Positions 1-6,113 of a DNA stretch of 6,440 nucleotides are shown here, piece after piece. Source of the DNA: Bacillota bacterium (GTDB taxonomy: Bacteria > Bacillota > Clostridia > Christensenellales > Aristaeellaceae). Numbering within the stretch: the stretch's first letter is position 1; every line of letters begins with the position of its first letter. A program made the translations under genes and the position numbers. The notes under the pieces are model-generated. The model was given only the letters and a program-made list of their open reading frames with translations, ran no database searches and was not told where the DNA came from. The stretch lies in assembly GCA_019137115.1 (NCBI GenBank), contig JAGVSV010000310.1:1-6440 (forward strand), read 5' to 3'.

Positions 1-841
1 TGTACAGGTGATCGTTGCGCCCGCAGTAATGGACATAGCCGCCCCCGGCGTGGGACAGCAGCCGCCGCAGCGCCGGCGTTACATAGGTTGCGATGTGCTC
101 GGCGCTCAGCAGCGTGGACGTATCCTCGGACAGTTTCAGCCCGCCCAGGCTGCGGGGCATCGCGTAGCTGTTGTAGTGCGCGACGGTCTGATCGCTGCCG
201 GGGATCAGGGCAAGGCAGGCGTCAAAGGCGCGCTCGGTGGCCGCGCAGCTTAGGTCCATCAGGTGGTCCACGAACTCCGGGTCGTCATACAATTGAAAAA
301 AGATGTCATCGCCGTAGACCAGATGCGCGGTGTCAAACGCGCCCTGGATGTCCACGGGGAATACGCGCACCCCGGAGCCGCCCAGGTGCTTGGCGATAAA
401 CACCATGTGATCCATCGCCATGCGGAACTCCGGCGTCAGCGTCAGGTCATCGGCGGTCATGTCCATCAGCAACTCCTTGGGCAGGTGTTTGAGCACCCAG
501 GGCTGCTTGTCCTCAAACAGCTCCGGCACCACGCCGAAGAACGACGCGACAATGCCGCAGCCCATGTTGGCGCGGATGGAGGGCGCCGCCTCCCGCCCGG
601 CTTTCATGGTGGTGATGGCCTCGCGCAGGCCGTTGGCCAGCATCTTGTCCACGTCAAAGTGGATTTCCTTGTAGTTAAACCAGGGATAGGCCTCCTGCTC
701 CCGCTCGTTGAGGGCGCAGTGCATCAGGAGGGGCGCCCCGCCGTGCTTGAGCCACAGCGCTTCCTGGGCGCTGACGGCCCCTTCATACAGCTCCCGGCGG
801 GCGGTCAACCGATCAATCATCACCTTGTTGCTATCCAGCAT
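1..841 (-). CDS. Uroporphyrinogen decarboxylase (URO-D) superfamily protein, MtaA/CmuA-like, partial
   Basis: The minus strand reads as one open frame of 280 codons from ATG (839-841) to the window edge, so the C-terminus is missing. It begins MLDSNKVMIDRLTARRELYE. A good Shine-Dalgarno AGGAGG (complement of 847-852) lies 5 nt upstream. Family signs seen are RANMGCGIVASFFG in the N-terminal half, then DIQGAFDTAHLVYGDD and LYDDPEFVDHLMDL. Near the edge is GGYVHYCGRNDHLY, with H271-x-C273. This matches the HxCG motif that supplies zinc ligands in MtaA/MtbA-type corrinoid methyltransferases of the URO-D fold. Members of this group usually act in methyl transfer or in unassigned metabolism, not in heme synthesis. 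The substrate cannot be told from the sequence. The gene is transcribed divergently from corA and is not part of the iol operon. Family placement is fairly sure; the function is not. Confidence 0.8.
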   Translation of the reverse strand, partial: MLDSNKVMIDRLTARRELYEGAVSAQEALWLKHGGAPLLMHCALNEREQEAYPWFNYKEIHFDVDKMLANGLREAITTMKAGREAAPSIRANMGCGIVASFFGVVPELFEDKQPWVLKHLPKELLMDMTADDLTLTPEFRMAMDHMVFIAKHLGGSGVRVFPVDIQGAFDTAHLVYGDDIFFQLYDDPEFVDHLMDLSCAATERAFDACLALIPGSDQTVAHYNSYAMPRSLGGLKLSEDTSTLLSAEHIATYVTPALRRLLSHAGGGYVHYCGRNDHLY

Positions 842-877
842 GACGTCCTCCTGCGGGCGTTTGTATATGTTGCGCCT

Positions 878-886
878 ATTCTACCA
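878..886 (-). promoter_or_regulatory. Candidate extended -10 promoter for the URO-D-like gene
   Basis: On the minus strand the sequence reads TGG-TAGAAT, a TGn extended -10 joined to a hexamer one base from TATAAT. It ends 36 nt upstream of the ATG. No convincing -35 hexamer lies 16-18 nt before it, which is usual for extended -10 promoters. It would start a leader of about 30 nt carrying the AGGAGG site. Confidence 0.4.
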
Positions 887-916
887 CAGGTATCCGGTAA
901 AATGCGGCGTTTTTTG

Positions 917-945
917 TTGACATCAGCACATCCTCTTCATACAAT
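917..945 (+). promoter_or_regulatory. Strong sigma-A-type promoter upstream of corA
   Basis: TTGACA (917-922) is a perfect -35. After a 17-nt spacer comes TACAAT (940-945), one mismatch from TATAAT. The expected start point is near 951-953. This is the best promoter in the window. It drives rightward transcription through a leader of about 175 nt into corA. Its -10 overlaps the palindromes at 943-965, so it is probably regulated. Confidence 0.75.
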
Positions 946-965
946 GGGCGTGCCCATTTGGGCAC
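943..965. promoter_or_regulatory. Two overlapping perfect palindromes at the corA promoter start point (operator candidate)
   Basis: AATGGGC-GT-GCCCATT (943-958) and GTGCCCA-TT-TGGGCAC (950-965) are each perfect 7-bp inverted repeats with a 2-nt spacer, and they share the GCCCA block. The first overlaps the last three bases of the -10 and the second covers the predicted start point. This is a typical place for a repressor operator. As RNA, only the second could fold at the extreme 5' end. No regulator family is recognised from the half-site. Confidence 0.5.
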
Positions 966-984
966 AACGCTGGAAAAGGGAGAT

Positions 985-1068
985 ATGGCTGTGGAAGCTG
1001 ACCCTTACGGGAGTACCTCACACATGATCGCGCGTTTCATGGAGCAGCCATTGACCTTGCGGAGCTGA
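985..1068 (+). CDS. Possible 27-aa leader peptide ORF upstream of corA
   Basis: ATG at 985 opens 27 codons (MAVEADPYGSTSHMIARF, then MEQPLTLRS) ending in TGA at 1066-1068, 21 nt before the terminator stem begins. A purine-rich AAAAGGGAG lies just upstream, but its spacing to ATG is short. The position suits a translation-coupled attenuator: a ribosome pausing on or leaving this ORF would change folding of the following RNA. Enteric corA genes are known to have a leader ORF (corL), though with a different mechanism. There is no similarity evidence and a chance ORF of this size is common, so this is only a candidate. Confidence 0.22.
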   Translation: MAVEADPYGSTSHMIARFMEQPLTLRS

Positions 1069-1089
1069 ACAAAACCGTTGAGATCAATC

Positions 1090-1129
1090 CCCTGCCTTGC
1101 GCGCGACGCGCGGAAAGGCAGGGTTTTTT
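1090..1129 (+). terminator. Intrinsic terminator abutting the corA start (attenuator candidate)
   Basis: CCCTGCCTT (1090-1098) pairs perfectly with AAGGCAGGG (1115-1123). An inner CGCG/CGCG helix extends the stem, and T6 follows at 1124-1129. On the minus strand no T-run follows, so it works rightward. The corA GTG begins at 1130, immediately after the T-tract. The only ribosome-binding-like bases (AAGG, 1115-1118) are in the 3' arm of the stem, so folding would block both transcription and translation of corA. Confidence 0.75.
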
Positions 1130-2062
1130 GTGAAAAGAATCTTCAAAACGGTGGACGGTCATTTGACCGAGGTCTCCACGATGGAAAAGGGCACCTGGGT
1201 GCACCTGCAAAGCCCCACCAAGGAAGAGCTCAGCGGCATGAACGCGCGGTTCGGGCTGAACTCGACCTACCTGACCGCGGCGCTGGACGTGGAGGAAAGC
1301 GCCCGCATCGAGCAGGATGACGGGCAAACGCTGATCATCGTGGATACGCCGTTTGTGGAAGCCGACGGCAGCAGCTATGTGTACAGCACCGTGCCGGTGG
1401 GCATCGTGCTGGTGGAGGATGTGATCATCACGGTCACCACGCAGGAAACCAGCGTGATGACCGACTTTATGGAGGAACGCCTGCGGGGCTTCAGCACGGA
1501 GAAGCGACAGCGGTTCATCCTGCAGCTGCTGTACCGCAATGCGTCGCTGTTCCTTTCGTACCTCAAACAGGTGGACAAGGCCAGCGTGCATGTGCAAAAA
1601 CAGCTGGAAAAATCCCTGCGCAACCGCGAACTTTTACAGATGATGAAGCTGGAAAAATCGCTGGTGTTCTTCAGCACATCGCTAAAAGGCAACGAGCTGG
1701 TGCTGGAAAAGATGATGCGTATGCCGCTGTTGACCTCGGTGCCGGACGCCAGCGACCTGCTGGAGGATGTGATCATCGAGAACAAGCAGGCGATGGAGAT
1801 GTGCACGATTTACCGCGATATCCTGTCGGGCACGATGGACGCTTTCGCCTCGGTGATCAGCAACAACCTGAACATCGTGATGAAGGTATTGACCAGCCTG
1901 ACAGTGGTCATGTCGATCCCCACGATTTTCTCGTCGCTGTGGGGCATGAACGTGGCGGTGCCCTTTTCCGAATCGCCATACGCGTTCCACATCGTGGTGG
2001 GCCTGTCCATTGTGGTGGCGGCGATCGCGTTTTATTATCTCTGGCGCAAAAAAATGTTTTGA
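1130..2062 (+). CDS. corA: CorA family Mg2+/divalent cation channel
   Basis: This 310-residue protein is a homopentameric inner-membrane channel of the CorA family, normally importing Mg2+ (some members Co2+ or Ni2+). The long soluble N-terminal part (about 1-245) contains the alpha/beta domain and the helical stalk, including a charged helix rich in K, E and Q around 145-180. Two C-terminal membrane segments follow, about 250-270 and 286-305. The first ends in the diagnostic GMN selectivity motif (W271-G272-M273-N274). The protein ends in a basic tail, WRKKMF. The start is GTG 1130: MKRIFKTVDGHLTEVS resembles the usual Clostridia CorA N-terminus. A TTG at 1097 would put the start inside the terminator stem, and ATG 1181 (weak GAGG upstream) would lose 17 family-like residues. 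The usual YGMN is WGMN here, a tolerated variant. The ribosome site is weak and lies in the terminator stem, suggesting leader control. Confidence 0.9.
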   Translation: MKRIFKTVDGHLTEVSTMEKGTWVHLQSPTKEELSGMNARFGLNSTYLTAALDVEESARIEQDDGQTLIIVDTPFVEADGSSYVYSTVPVGIVLVEDVIITVTTQETSVMTDFMEERLRGFSTEKRQRFILQLLYRNASLFLSYLKQVDKASVHVQKQLEKSLRNRELLQMMKLEKSLVFFSTSLKGNELVLEKMMRMPLLTSVPDASDLLEDVIIENKQAMEMCTIYRDILSGTMDAFASVISNNLNIVMKVLTSLTVVMSIPTIFSSLWGMNVAVPFSESPYAFHIVVGLSIVVAAIAFYYLWRKKMF

Positions 2063-2082
2063 CCGCGCCGCGTTCCTGCTTT

Positions 2083-2115
2083 GCCCGCCGGTTTCCTTTA
2101 CGACCGGCGGGCTTC
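2083..2115 (+). terminator. Hairpin terminator after corA
   Basis: GCCCGCCGGT (2083-2092) and ACCGGCGGGC (2103-2112) form a perfect 10-bp GC-rich stem with a 10-nt loop, starting 20 nt after the corA stop. The following TTCGTGCT is a poor U-tract, so termination may be incomplete. The loop and 3' arm double as part of the next promoter. Confidence 0.55.
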
Positions 2116-2125
2116 GTGCTATGAT
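2097..2125 (+). promoter_or_regulatory. Extended -10 promoter for the iol operon
   Basis: TTTACG (2097-2102, four of six matches to TTGACA) is followed 17 nt later by TATGAT (2120-2125). TGC stands directly before it, giving an extended -10 (TGCTATGAT). The expected start is near 2131-2133, leaving a leader of about 47 nt before iolC. The -35 sits in the loop of the corA terminator hairpin. It is the only promoter-like sequence found between corA and iolC. Confidence 0.5.
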
Positions 2126-2129
2126 GCGC

Positions 2130-2143
2130 CTATGAAAACATAG
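2130..2143. promoter_or_regulatory. Inverted repeat at the iol start point (operator candidate)
   Basis: CTATG-AAAA-CATAG is a perfect 5-bp inverted repeat with a 4-nt spacer, placed on the predicted transcription start of the iol operon. iol operons are commonly repressed in the absence of inositol by local regulators, but this sequence is not a recognised IolR box and no regulator gene is in the window. The repeat is short and could be chance. Confidence 0.3.
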
Positions 2144-2150
2144 ACGGACA

Positions 2151-2173
2151 GGCCGAGCATTCGGCCGGGGAGG
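2151..2173 (+). promoter_or_regulatory. Leader hairpin joined to the iolC ribosome binding site
   Basis: GGCCGA (2151-2156) and TCGGCC (2161-2166) form a perfect 6-bp stem with a GCAT loop. It is followed without a gap by the Shine-Dalgarno GGGGAGG (2167-2173), 5 nt before the iolC ATG. The stem does not hide the site; it may stack beside it, protect the 5' end or keep the site open. The ribosome site itself is strong and fixes the iolC start. Confidence 0.55.
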
Positions 2174-2178
2174 CGCGG

Positions 2179-3201
2179 ATGAGGCTGTTCACCTGGGATA
2201 CCGACCGCCCGATGGACATTGTGCTGTTGGGGCGCATCGCGATTGACTTTAACCCCGTGGATTATTTTCAGACGCTGGCCGAATCGACCACCTTCCGCAA
2301 ATACCTGGGCGGCAGCCCGGCCAACATCGCGGTGGGTATGGCGCGGCTGCACCACAGGGTGGGCTTTATCGGCAAAATCTCCGACGACCGGTTCGGGGAC
2401 TATGTGCAGGAGTTCTTTGAAAAAGAGGGCATCGACACCAGCCACGTCACCCGCGACAAAACCGGCGCGTCGCTGGGGCTGACGTTCACCGAGATCCTGT
2501 CGCGGGACACCTCCAGCATATTGATGTACCGCGAGGGCGCAGCCGACCTGATGCTGTCGCCCCATGATGTGGATGAGGCGTATATCGCGAACGCCAAAAT
2601 GCTGCTGCTATCCGGAACGGCGCTGGCGAAATCGCCTTCGCGGGAAGCAACGCTCAAGGCGATGCTGCTGGCGCGCAAGACCCACACCCCCATCGTATTT
2701 GACGCGGACTACCGCCCCTATTCCTGGACGGATGATGAGGAAGCCGCGCTGTATATGCACCTGTGCGCGCGCGGCGCCGACATCCTGATGGGCTCGCGGG
2801 ATGAGTTTGACCGCATGGAAGCGGTGGCGGGCCTGCCGGGCACGGACGTGGCGTCCGCGGCCTACTGGCTGGACCATGGCGCGCGCCTGTTGGTGATCAA
2901 GCACGGCAAGCAGGGGTCGGCCGCTTACACCCGGCAGGGCGTGTATCAGGTGAAGCCCTTCCAGGTGGAGGCGCTCAAAAGCTTTGGCGGCGGGGACGGC
3001 TATGGCTCGGCGTTCCTGCACGGGCTGCTGACCGGCCTGTGCGTGCGTGACGCGCTGGAGCTGGGCACCGCGTCGGCCTCGATGCTGGTGGCCAGCCACG
3101 CGTGCAGCCAGGATATGCCCGACCGGGAGCAGCTGCGCGCGTTTATCAAGGAACAGAAGGCCCGGTACGGAGAGCATGTGACGGGCCCGGACAACGAATG
3201 A
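2179..3201 (+). CDS. iolC: 5-dehydro-2-deoxygluconokinase (IolC), PfkB family
   Basis: IolC phosphorylates 5-dehydro-2-deoxy-D-gluconate with ATP to the 6-phosphate, the last step before aldol cleavage in cytoplasmic myo-inositol catabolism. The 340-residue protein opens with the family-typical N-terminus, WDTDRPMDIVLLGRIAIDFN. It has the PfkB substrate-side signature YLGGSPANIAVGMARL (G44-G45-S46). The middle part DKTGASLGLTFTEI and SGTALAKSPSREA is close to known IolC proteins. The C-terminal PfkB signature is FGGGDGYGSAFLHG, with the expected catalytic base D273; the more usual form is GAGD. Length fits the family (about 325-340). ATG 2179 is chosen because of GGGGAGG 5 nt upstream and the matching N-terminus; ATG 2212 has no ribosome site. 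It is first in the iol operon, with 22 nt to iolG. Confidence 0.93.
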   Translation: MRLFTWDTDRPMDIVLLGRIAIDFNPVDYFQTLAESTTFRKYLGGSPANIAVGMARLHHRVGFIGKISDDRFGDYVQEFFEKEGIDTSHVTRDKTGASLGLTFTEILSRDTSSILMYREGAADLMLSPHDVDEAYIANAKMLLLSGTALAKSPSREATLKAMLLARKTHTPIVFDADYRPYSWTDDEEAALYMHLCARGADILMGSRDEFDRMEAVAGLPGTDVASAAYWLDHGARLLVIKHGKQGSAAYTRQGVYQVKPFQVEALKSFGGGDGYGSAFLHGLLTGLCVRDALELGTASASMLVASHACSQDMPDREQLRAFIKEQKARYGEHVTGPDNE

Positions 3202-3223
3202 TTTTCTGACAGGAGGAAACAGC

Positions 3224-4252
3224 ATGAAACGGCTTACAATCGGCATCATCGGCGCGGGGCGCATCGGCAATGTGCACGCCGAGTCCATCACCTACCACAT
3301 CCCGGAGGCTGAGATTTTGATGATCAGCGATGTGGACAGCGTAAAGGCCAAAGCCCTCGCGGAGCGCCTGGGCATCCCCAAATGGTCGGACAACCATCTG
3401 GATATCATCAACAACCCGGACATTGAGGCGGTGCTGGTCTGCTCCCCCACCAACACACATGCGGACATTACGATCGAGGCTGCCAACGCGGGCAAGCATA
3501 TTTTTTGTGAAAAGCCGGTTGACCTGACCATCGAAAAAATCCTCCAAGCCAAAGCCGCGGTGGAAAAGGCCGGGGTGACCATGCAGATCGGCTTTAACCG
3601 CCGGTTTGATCACAACCACGAAAAGGTAAGGGAGATCGCCCAAAGCGGCGCGCTGGGCAAGGTAGAGCTGGTCAAGATCACCTCGCGCGATCCCGCGCCG
3701 CCGTCGGCGGAATACGCCGCTTCCAGCGGCGGGCTGTTCATGGACATGATGATCCATGACTTTGACATGGCCCAGTTTCTCGCTGGCAGCCCGGTTAAGG
3801 ACGTATACGCGCAGGGAGCGGTGCTGGTGGACAAGGCCATCGGCGAAGCCGGTGACATCGACACCGCGGTGGTGACGCTGACGTTTGAAAACGGCGCGTT
3901 GGGCGTGATCGACAACAGCCGCCGCGCTGCCTACGGGTATGACCAGCGGGTGGAGGTGTTCGGCGAAAAGGGCATGGCGGCTGACGAGAACGACTGTGAC
4001 ACCACGGTGCGCGTATCCACCGCCCAGGGCGTTGTGTCCGACAAGCCGCAGTACTTCTTCCTGGAGCGGTATATGGGCTCCTTTGTCAAGGAAATGAAGG
4101 CGTTTGTGGCGGCGGTGCGCGATGGCACGCCCGCGCCGGTCACGGTGGACGACGCGCTGTCCCCGGTGATCCTGGCGCTGGCGGCCAAAAAATCGATGGC
4201 GGAAGGCCGCAAGGTCGCCGTCCGCGAGATTATGGAGACGCACCATGTCTGA
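3224..4252 (+). CDS. iolG: myo-Inositol 2-dehydrogenase (IolG), Gfo/Idh/MocA family
   Basis: IolG oxidises myo-inositol to scyllo-inosose (2-keto-myo-inositol) with NAD+, the entry step of the pathway in the cytoplasm. The 342-residue protein starts with a Rossmann fold, IGIIGAGRIGNVHAE, with GxGxxG at 10-15. The catalytic EKP motif has K97, the same number as in the Bacillus enzyme. The second catalytic pair is in GGLFMDMMIHDFDMAQF, as D174 and H178, corresponding to Asp172 and His176 of the Bacillus enzyme as I recall it. The rest is the C-terminal alpha/beta domain (FNRRFDHNHEKV, VEVFGEKGMA). The start has a perfect AGGAGG (3211-3216) 7 nt upstream, the best ribosome site in the operon. 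It overlaps iolB by 8 nt, so the two are probably translationally coupled. A related inositol isomer or sugar dehydrogenase is possible by fold, but the iol context makes IolG most likely. Confidence 0.92.
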   Translation: MKRLTIGIIGAGRIGNVHAESITYHIPEAEILMISDVDSVKAKALAERLGIPKWSDNHLDIINNPDIEAVLVCSPTNTHADITIEAANAGKHIFCEKPVDLTIEKILQAKAAVEKAGVTMQIGFNRRFDHNHEKVREIAQSGALGKVELVKITSRDPAPPSAEYAASSGGLFMDMMIHDFDMAQFLAGSPVKDVYAQGAVLVDKAIGEAGDIDTAVVTLTFENGALGVIDNSRRAAYGYDQRVEVFGEKGMAADENDCDTTVRVSTAQGVVSDKPQYFFLERYMGSFVKEMKAFVAAVRDGTPAPVTVDDALSPVILALAAKKSMAEGRKVAVREIMETHHV

Positions 4253-5051
4253 TCTGATCAAGGGCCCCGGCGGGTACAACGCCGGTTACACCCCCATCAC
4301 CGCCATGGACGGCGCCAACGCCGACATGCTGATGGACTTTGGCATATTGCGGCTGCCCAAAGCGCAGGCATTTCTGGATGACAGCAAAACCGAAAAGGCG
4401 TTTTTGCTGGTGCACGGGGAGATCCAGGTGCAGGTGGGCGGGCAGGAGTTCACGTTTGCGCGCGGCAACTGCTATGACGAGTCCCCCACTGTGATCCACG
4501 CTGACCAGCAGCATCCGGTGTCGATCATCGGCTTATCCAATGACACCGAAATCTGCGTGATGCGCACGGACAATGACCAGGCGTTTGGATTTCGTGTATA
4601 CAAGCCCGAGGACACGCCGGATGAATATCGCGGCAAGGGGCTGATGCAAGAGGCGTCCACCCGTATTGTGCGCACGGTGTTTGACAAGAGCAACGCCCCG
4701 TATGCCAACCTGGTGGTGGGCGAGGTGATCGGCTTTCCCGGCAAATGGTCCAGCTTTCCCCCGCACCACCATGTGCAGCCGGAAATCTATTACTACAAAT
4801 TGTTCCCCAGGCAGGGTTTCGCCTACGCTGAATGCGGCGAGGATGTATACAAGGTGCGCGACAACGACACGCTGCTGCTGCGCGCGGGCATGACCCATCC
4901 GCACGCCACGCCGCCGGGGTACGCGCTGTGGTACCTGTGGGTGATCCGCCATCTGGACGGCAACCCCTATGGAACGCCCACGTTTGTGGACGACCACGCA
5001 TGGATCATGGCGCCGGACGCCGTGTACTGGCCCGAAAGGAAGGTGGAGTAG
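4245..5051 (+). CDS. iolB: 5-deoxy-glucuronate isomerase (IolB)
   Basis: IolB converts 5-deoxy-D-glucuronate, the product of IolD, to 5-dehydro-2-deoxy-D-gluconate, the substrate of IolC. It is a bicupin metalloenzyme in the cytoplasm. The 268-residue length matches the family (about 270). A first cupin-like half (about 25-110, KAFLLVHGEIQVQVGGQEF) precedes the metal-binding half. There GKWSSFPPHHHVQPEIYYYK gives the cupin motif HxHx3E with H174, H176 and E180, and AGMTHPHATPPGYALWYL gives H218 and H220. The C-terminal DDHAWI stretch is also typical. The ATG is inside the end of iolG (ATGTCTGA), with GGAG (4234-4237) 7 nt upstream. The stop TAG is followed directly by the iolD GTG, so all of iolG-iolB-iolD is one translation-linked unit. 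Confidence 0.92.
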   Translation: MSDLIKGPGGYNAGYTPITAMDGANADMLMDFGILRLPKAQAFLDDSKTEKAFLLVHGEIQVQVGGQEFTFARGNCYDESPTVIHADQQHPVSIIGLSNDTEICVMRTDNDQAFGFRVYKPEDTPDEYRGKGLMQEASTRIVRTVFDKSNAPYANLVVGEVIGFPGKWSSFPPHHHVQPEIYYYKLFPRQGFAYAECGEDVYKVRDNDTLLLRAGMTHPHATPPGYALWYLWVIRHLDGNPYGTPTFVDDHAWIMAPDAVYWPERKVE

Positions 5052-5510
5052 GTGAAGCGCATCCGCTTGACGATGGCGCAGGCGCTGGTCAGGTTCCTGG
5101 ACAGCCAGTATGTGGAGATGGACGGGCGGGAAACCAAGTTCGTCAACCACATCTTCGGCGTATTCGGCCACGGCTGTGTGGTGGGCGTGGGGCAGGCCCT
5201 GGCGCAGGGCGACCACAGCCTGACGTTTTTGCAGGGCAAGAACGAGCAGAACATGGCACTGGCGGCCACCGCCTATGCCAAGCAGAAGAACAGGCTGGAG
5301 ATCATCCCGTGCGTGAGCAGCATTGGCCCGGGCGCGATGAACATGGTGACCGCCGCGGCCTGTGCCACAGCCAACCGCATCCCGCTGCTGCTGCTGCCGG
5401 GGGACACCTTTGCCAGCCGCCAGCCCGACCCGGTGTTGCAGCAGGCGGAGTTCTTTGACAGCTTTTCCACCACGGTCACCGACGCGTTCCGCCACGTGTG
5501 CCACTACTGG

Positions 5511-5518
5511 GATCGCTG
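5511..5518 (+). other. First iolD lesion: apparent internal deletion with frameshift
   Basis: After ...CHYWD the family normally has about 16 residues (a stretch around RPEQL) before RVLTDP. Here only 5 nt separate the D codon (5511-5513) from CGC-GTG of RV in the next frame. From the usual spacing I estimate 43 nt missing, a non-multiple of three, which explains the stop at 5526-5528. The size is inferred from memory of family members. Confidence 0.7.
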
Positions 5519-5824
5519 CGCGTGCTGACCGACCCGGCCGACACCGGCGCGGTGTGCCTGGCGCTGCCCCAGGATGTGGAGGGCGAGGCGTATGACTACC
5601 CGGCGGAATTCTTTGACAGGCGCGTGTGGCACATCGACCGCAGGCCGTTGAGCGTGGGACAGCTGAAGCGCGCGGCTGGGGTCATCCAAAACGCCCGCAA
5701 GCCGCTGGTGATCTGCGGTGGCGGGGTGCGCTACAGCCACGCCGGCGACGCGCTGGCGGCGTTCTGCGAAGCCACCGGCATCCCCTTTGCCGAAACGCAG
5801 GCGGGCAAAGGCGTGCTGCCGTGG

Positions 5825-5835
5825 GATCATGAAAG
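5825..5835 (+). other. Second iolD lesion: apparent internal deletion with frameshift
   Basis: Between LPWD and DLIIAVGTR the family has about 20-23 residues (the NVGGIGVTGT...AANRLA region). Here only 7 nt (5828-5834) lie between the D codon and GAC of DL, so about 60 nt appear missing, again not a multiple of three. The reading frame returns to that of the gene start. GATCAT occurs on both sides (5825-5830 and 5840-5845). Confidence 0.7.
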
Positions 5836-6113
5836 ACCTGATCATCGCGGTGGGCACGCGGCTGACCGACTTCACGACCTGCTCCAAATGGCTGTTCAAC
5901 GAGACTGCTAAGGTGCTGTCCATCAACATCTGCCCGTTTGACGCGGTGAAAATGCTGGGCGCACCCATCGTGGCCGACGCACGCGAAGCGCTAACGGCGC
6001 TGACCGGCGCGCTTGCAGGCTACCGCAGCGGATGGGGCGATGAGCCGGCCCGCGCCGTACAGGAGTGGAACGCGATTGCGGACGATTTCTACACCGCCGG
6101 GGAGGAGCAGGGG

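Larger units (their letters stand above)
952..1129 (+). promoter_or_regulatory. corA leader with attenuator architecture
   Basis: From the predicted start near 952 the transcript would run about 175 nt and meet a strong intrinsic terminator (1090-1129) just before the corA start codon. Full corA expression would therefore need read-through or antitermination. Short pairable elements are present: ATTGA (1050-1054) with TCAAT (1084-1088), and ATGG/CCAT around 1040-1050. CCTTGCG occurs twice, at 1055-1061 and in the 5' arm of the terminator (1095-1101), so the upstream copy could compete for part of the 3' arm. I compared it by eye with the M-box, yybP-ykoY and other ion riboswitches and recognise none. 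The architecture is seen; the mechanism is inferred. Confidence 0.4.

Noticed and set aside
263..1027. Long plus-strand ORF opposite the URO-D-like gene
   Set aside because: Its product has no family features, being rich in His, Arg and Gln as is typical of antisense GC-rich frames. The minus-strand frame gives a recognisable protein with a ribosome site.
1097..1129. TTG start at 1097 giving a 321-residue CorA
   Set aside because: It would begin in the 5' arm of the terminator stem, has no ribosome site, and adds residues (RATRGKAGFFV) foreign to the family; GTG 1130 gives the normal N-terminus.
950..1129. M-box (ykoK) Mg2+ riboswitch or yybP-ykoY Mn2+ riboswitch in the corA leader
   Set aside because: I cannot find the conserved segments of either class by eye, so I leave the leader as unclassified.
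2132..2145. Catabolite-response (cre) site near the iol start
   Set aside because: TGAAAACATAGACG matches TGWAANCGNTNWCA in the left half only, and the central CG is missing.
3146..4279. 377-codon minus-strand ORF over iolG
   Set aside because: It is a shadow of iolG: composition is antisense-like (His/Arg/Val rich) and iolG has intact catalytic residues and a perfect ribosome site.
4533..5504. 323-codon minus-strand ORF over iolB and iolD
   Set aside because: Same reason: a mirror frame of two recognised genes, without a ribosome site or motif.
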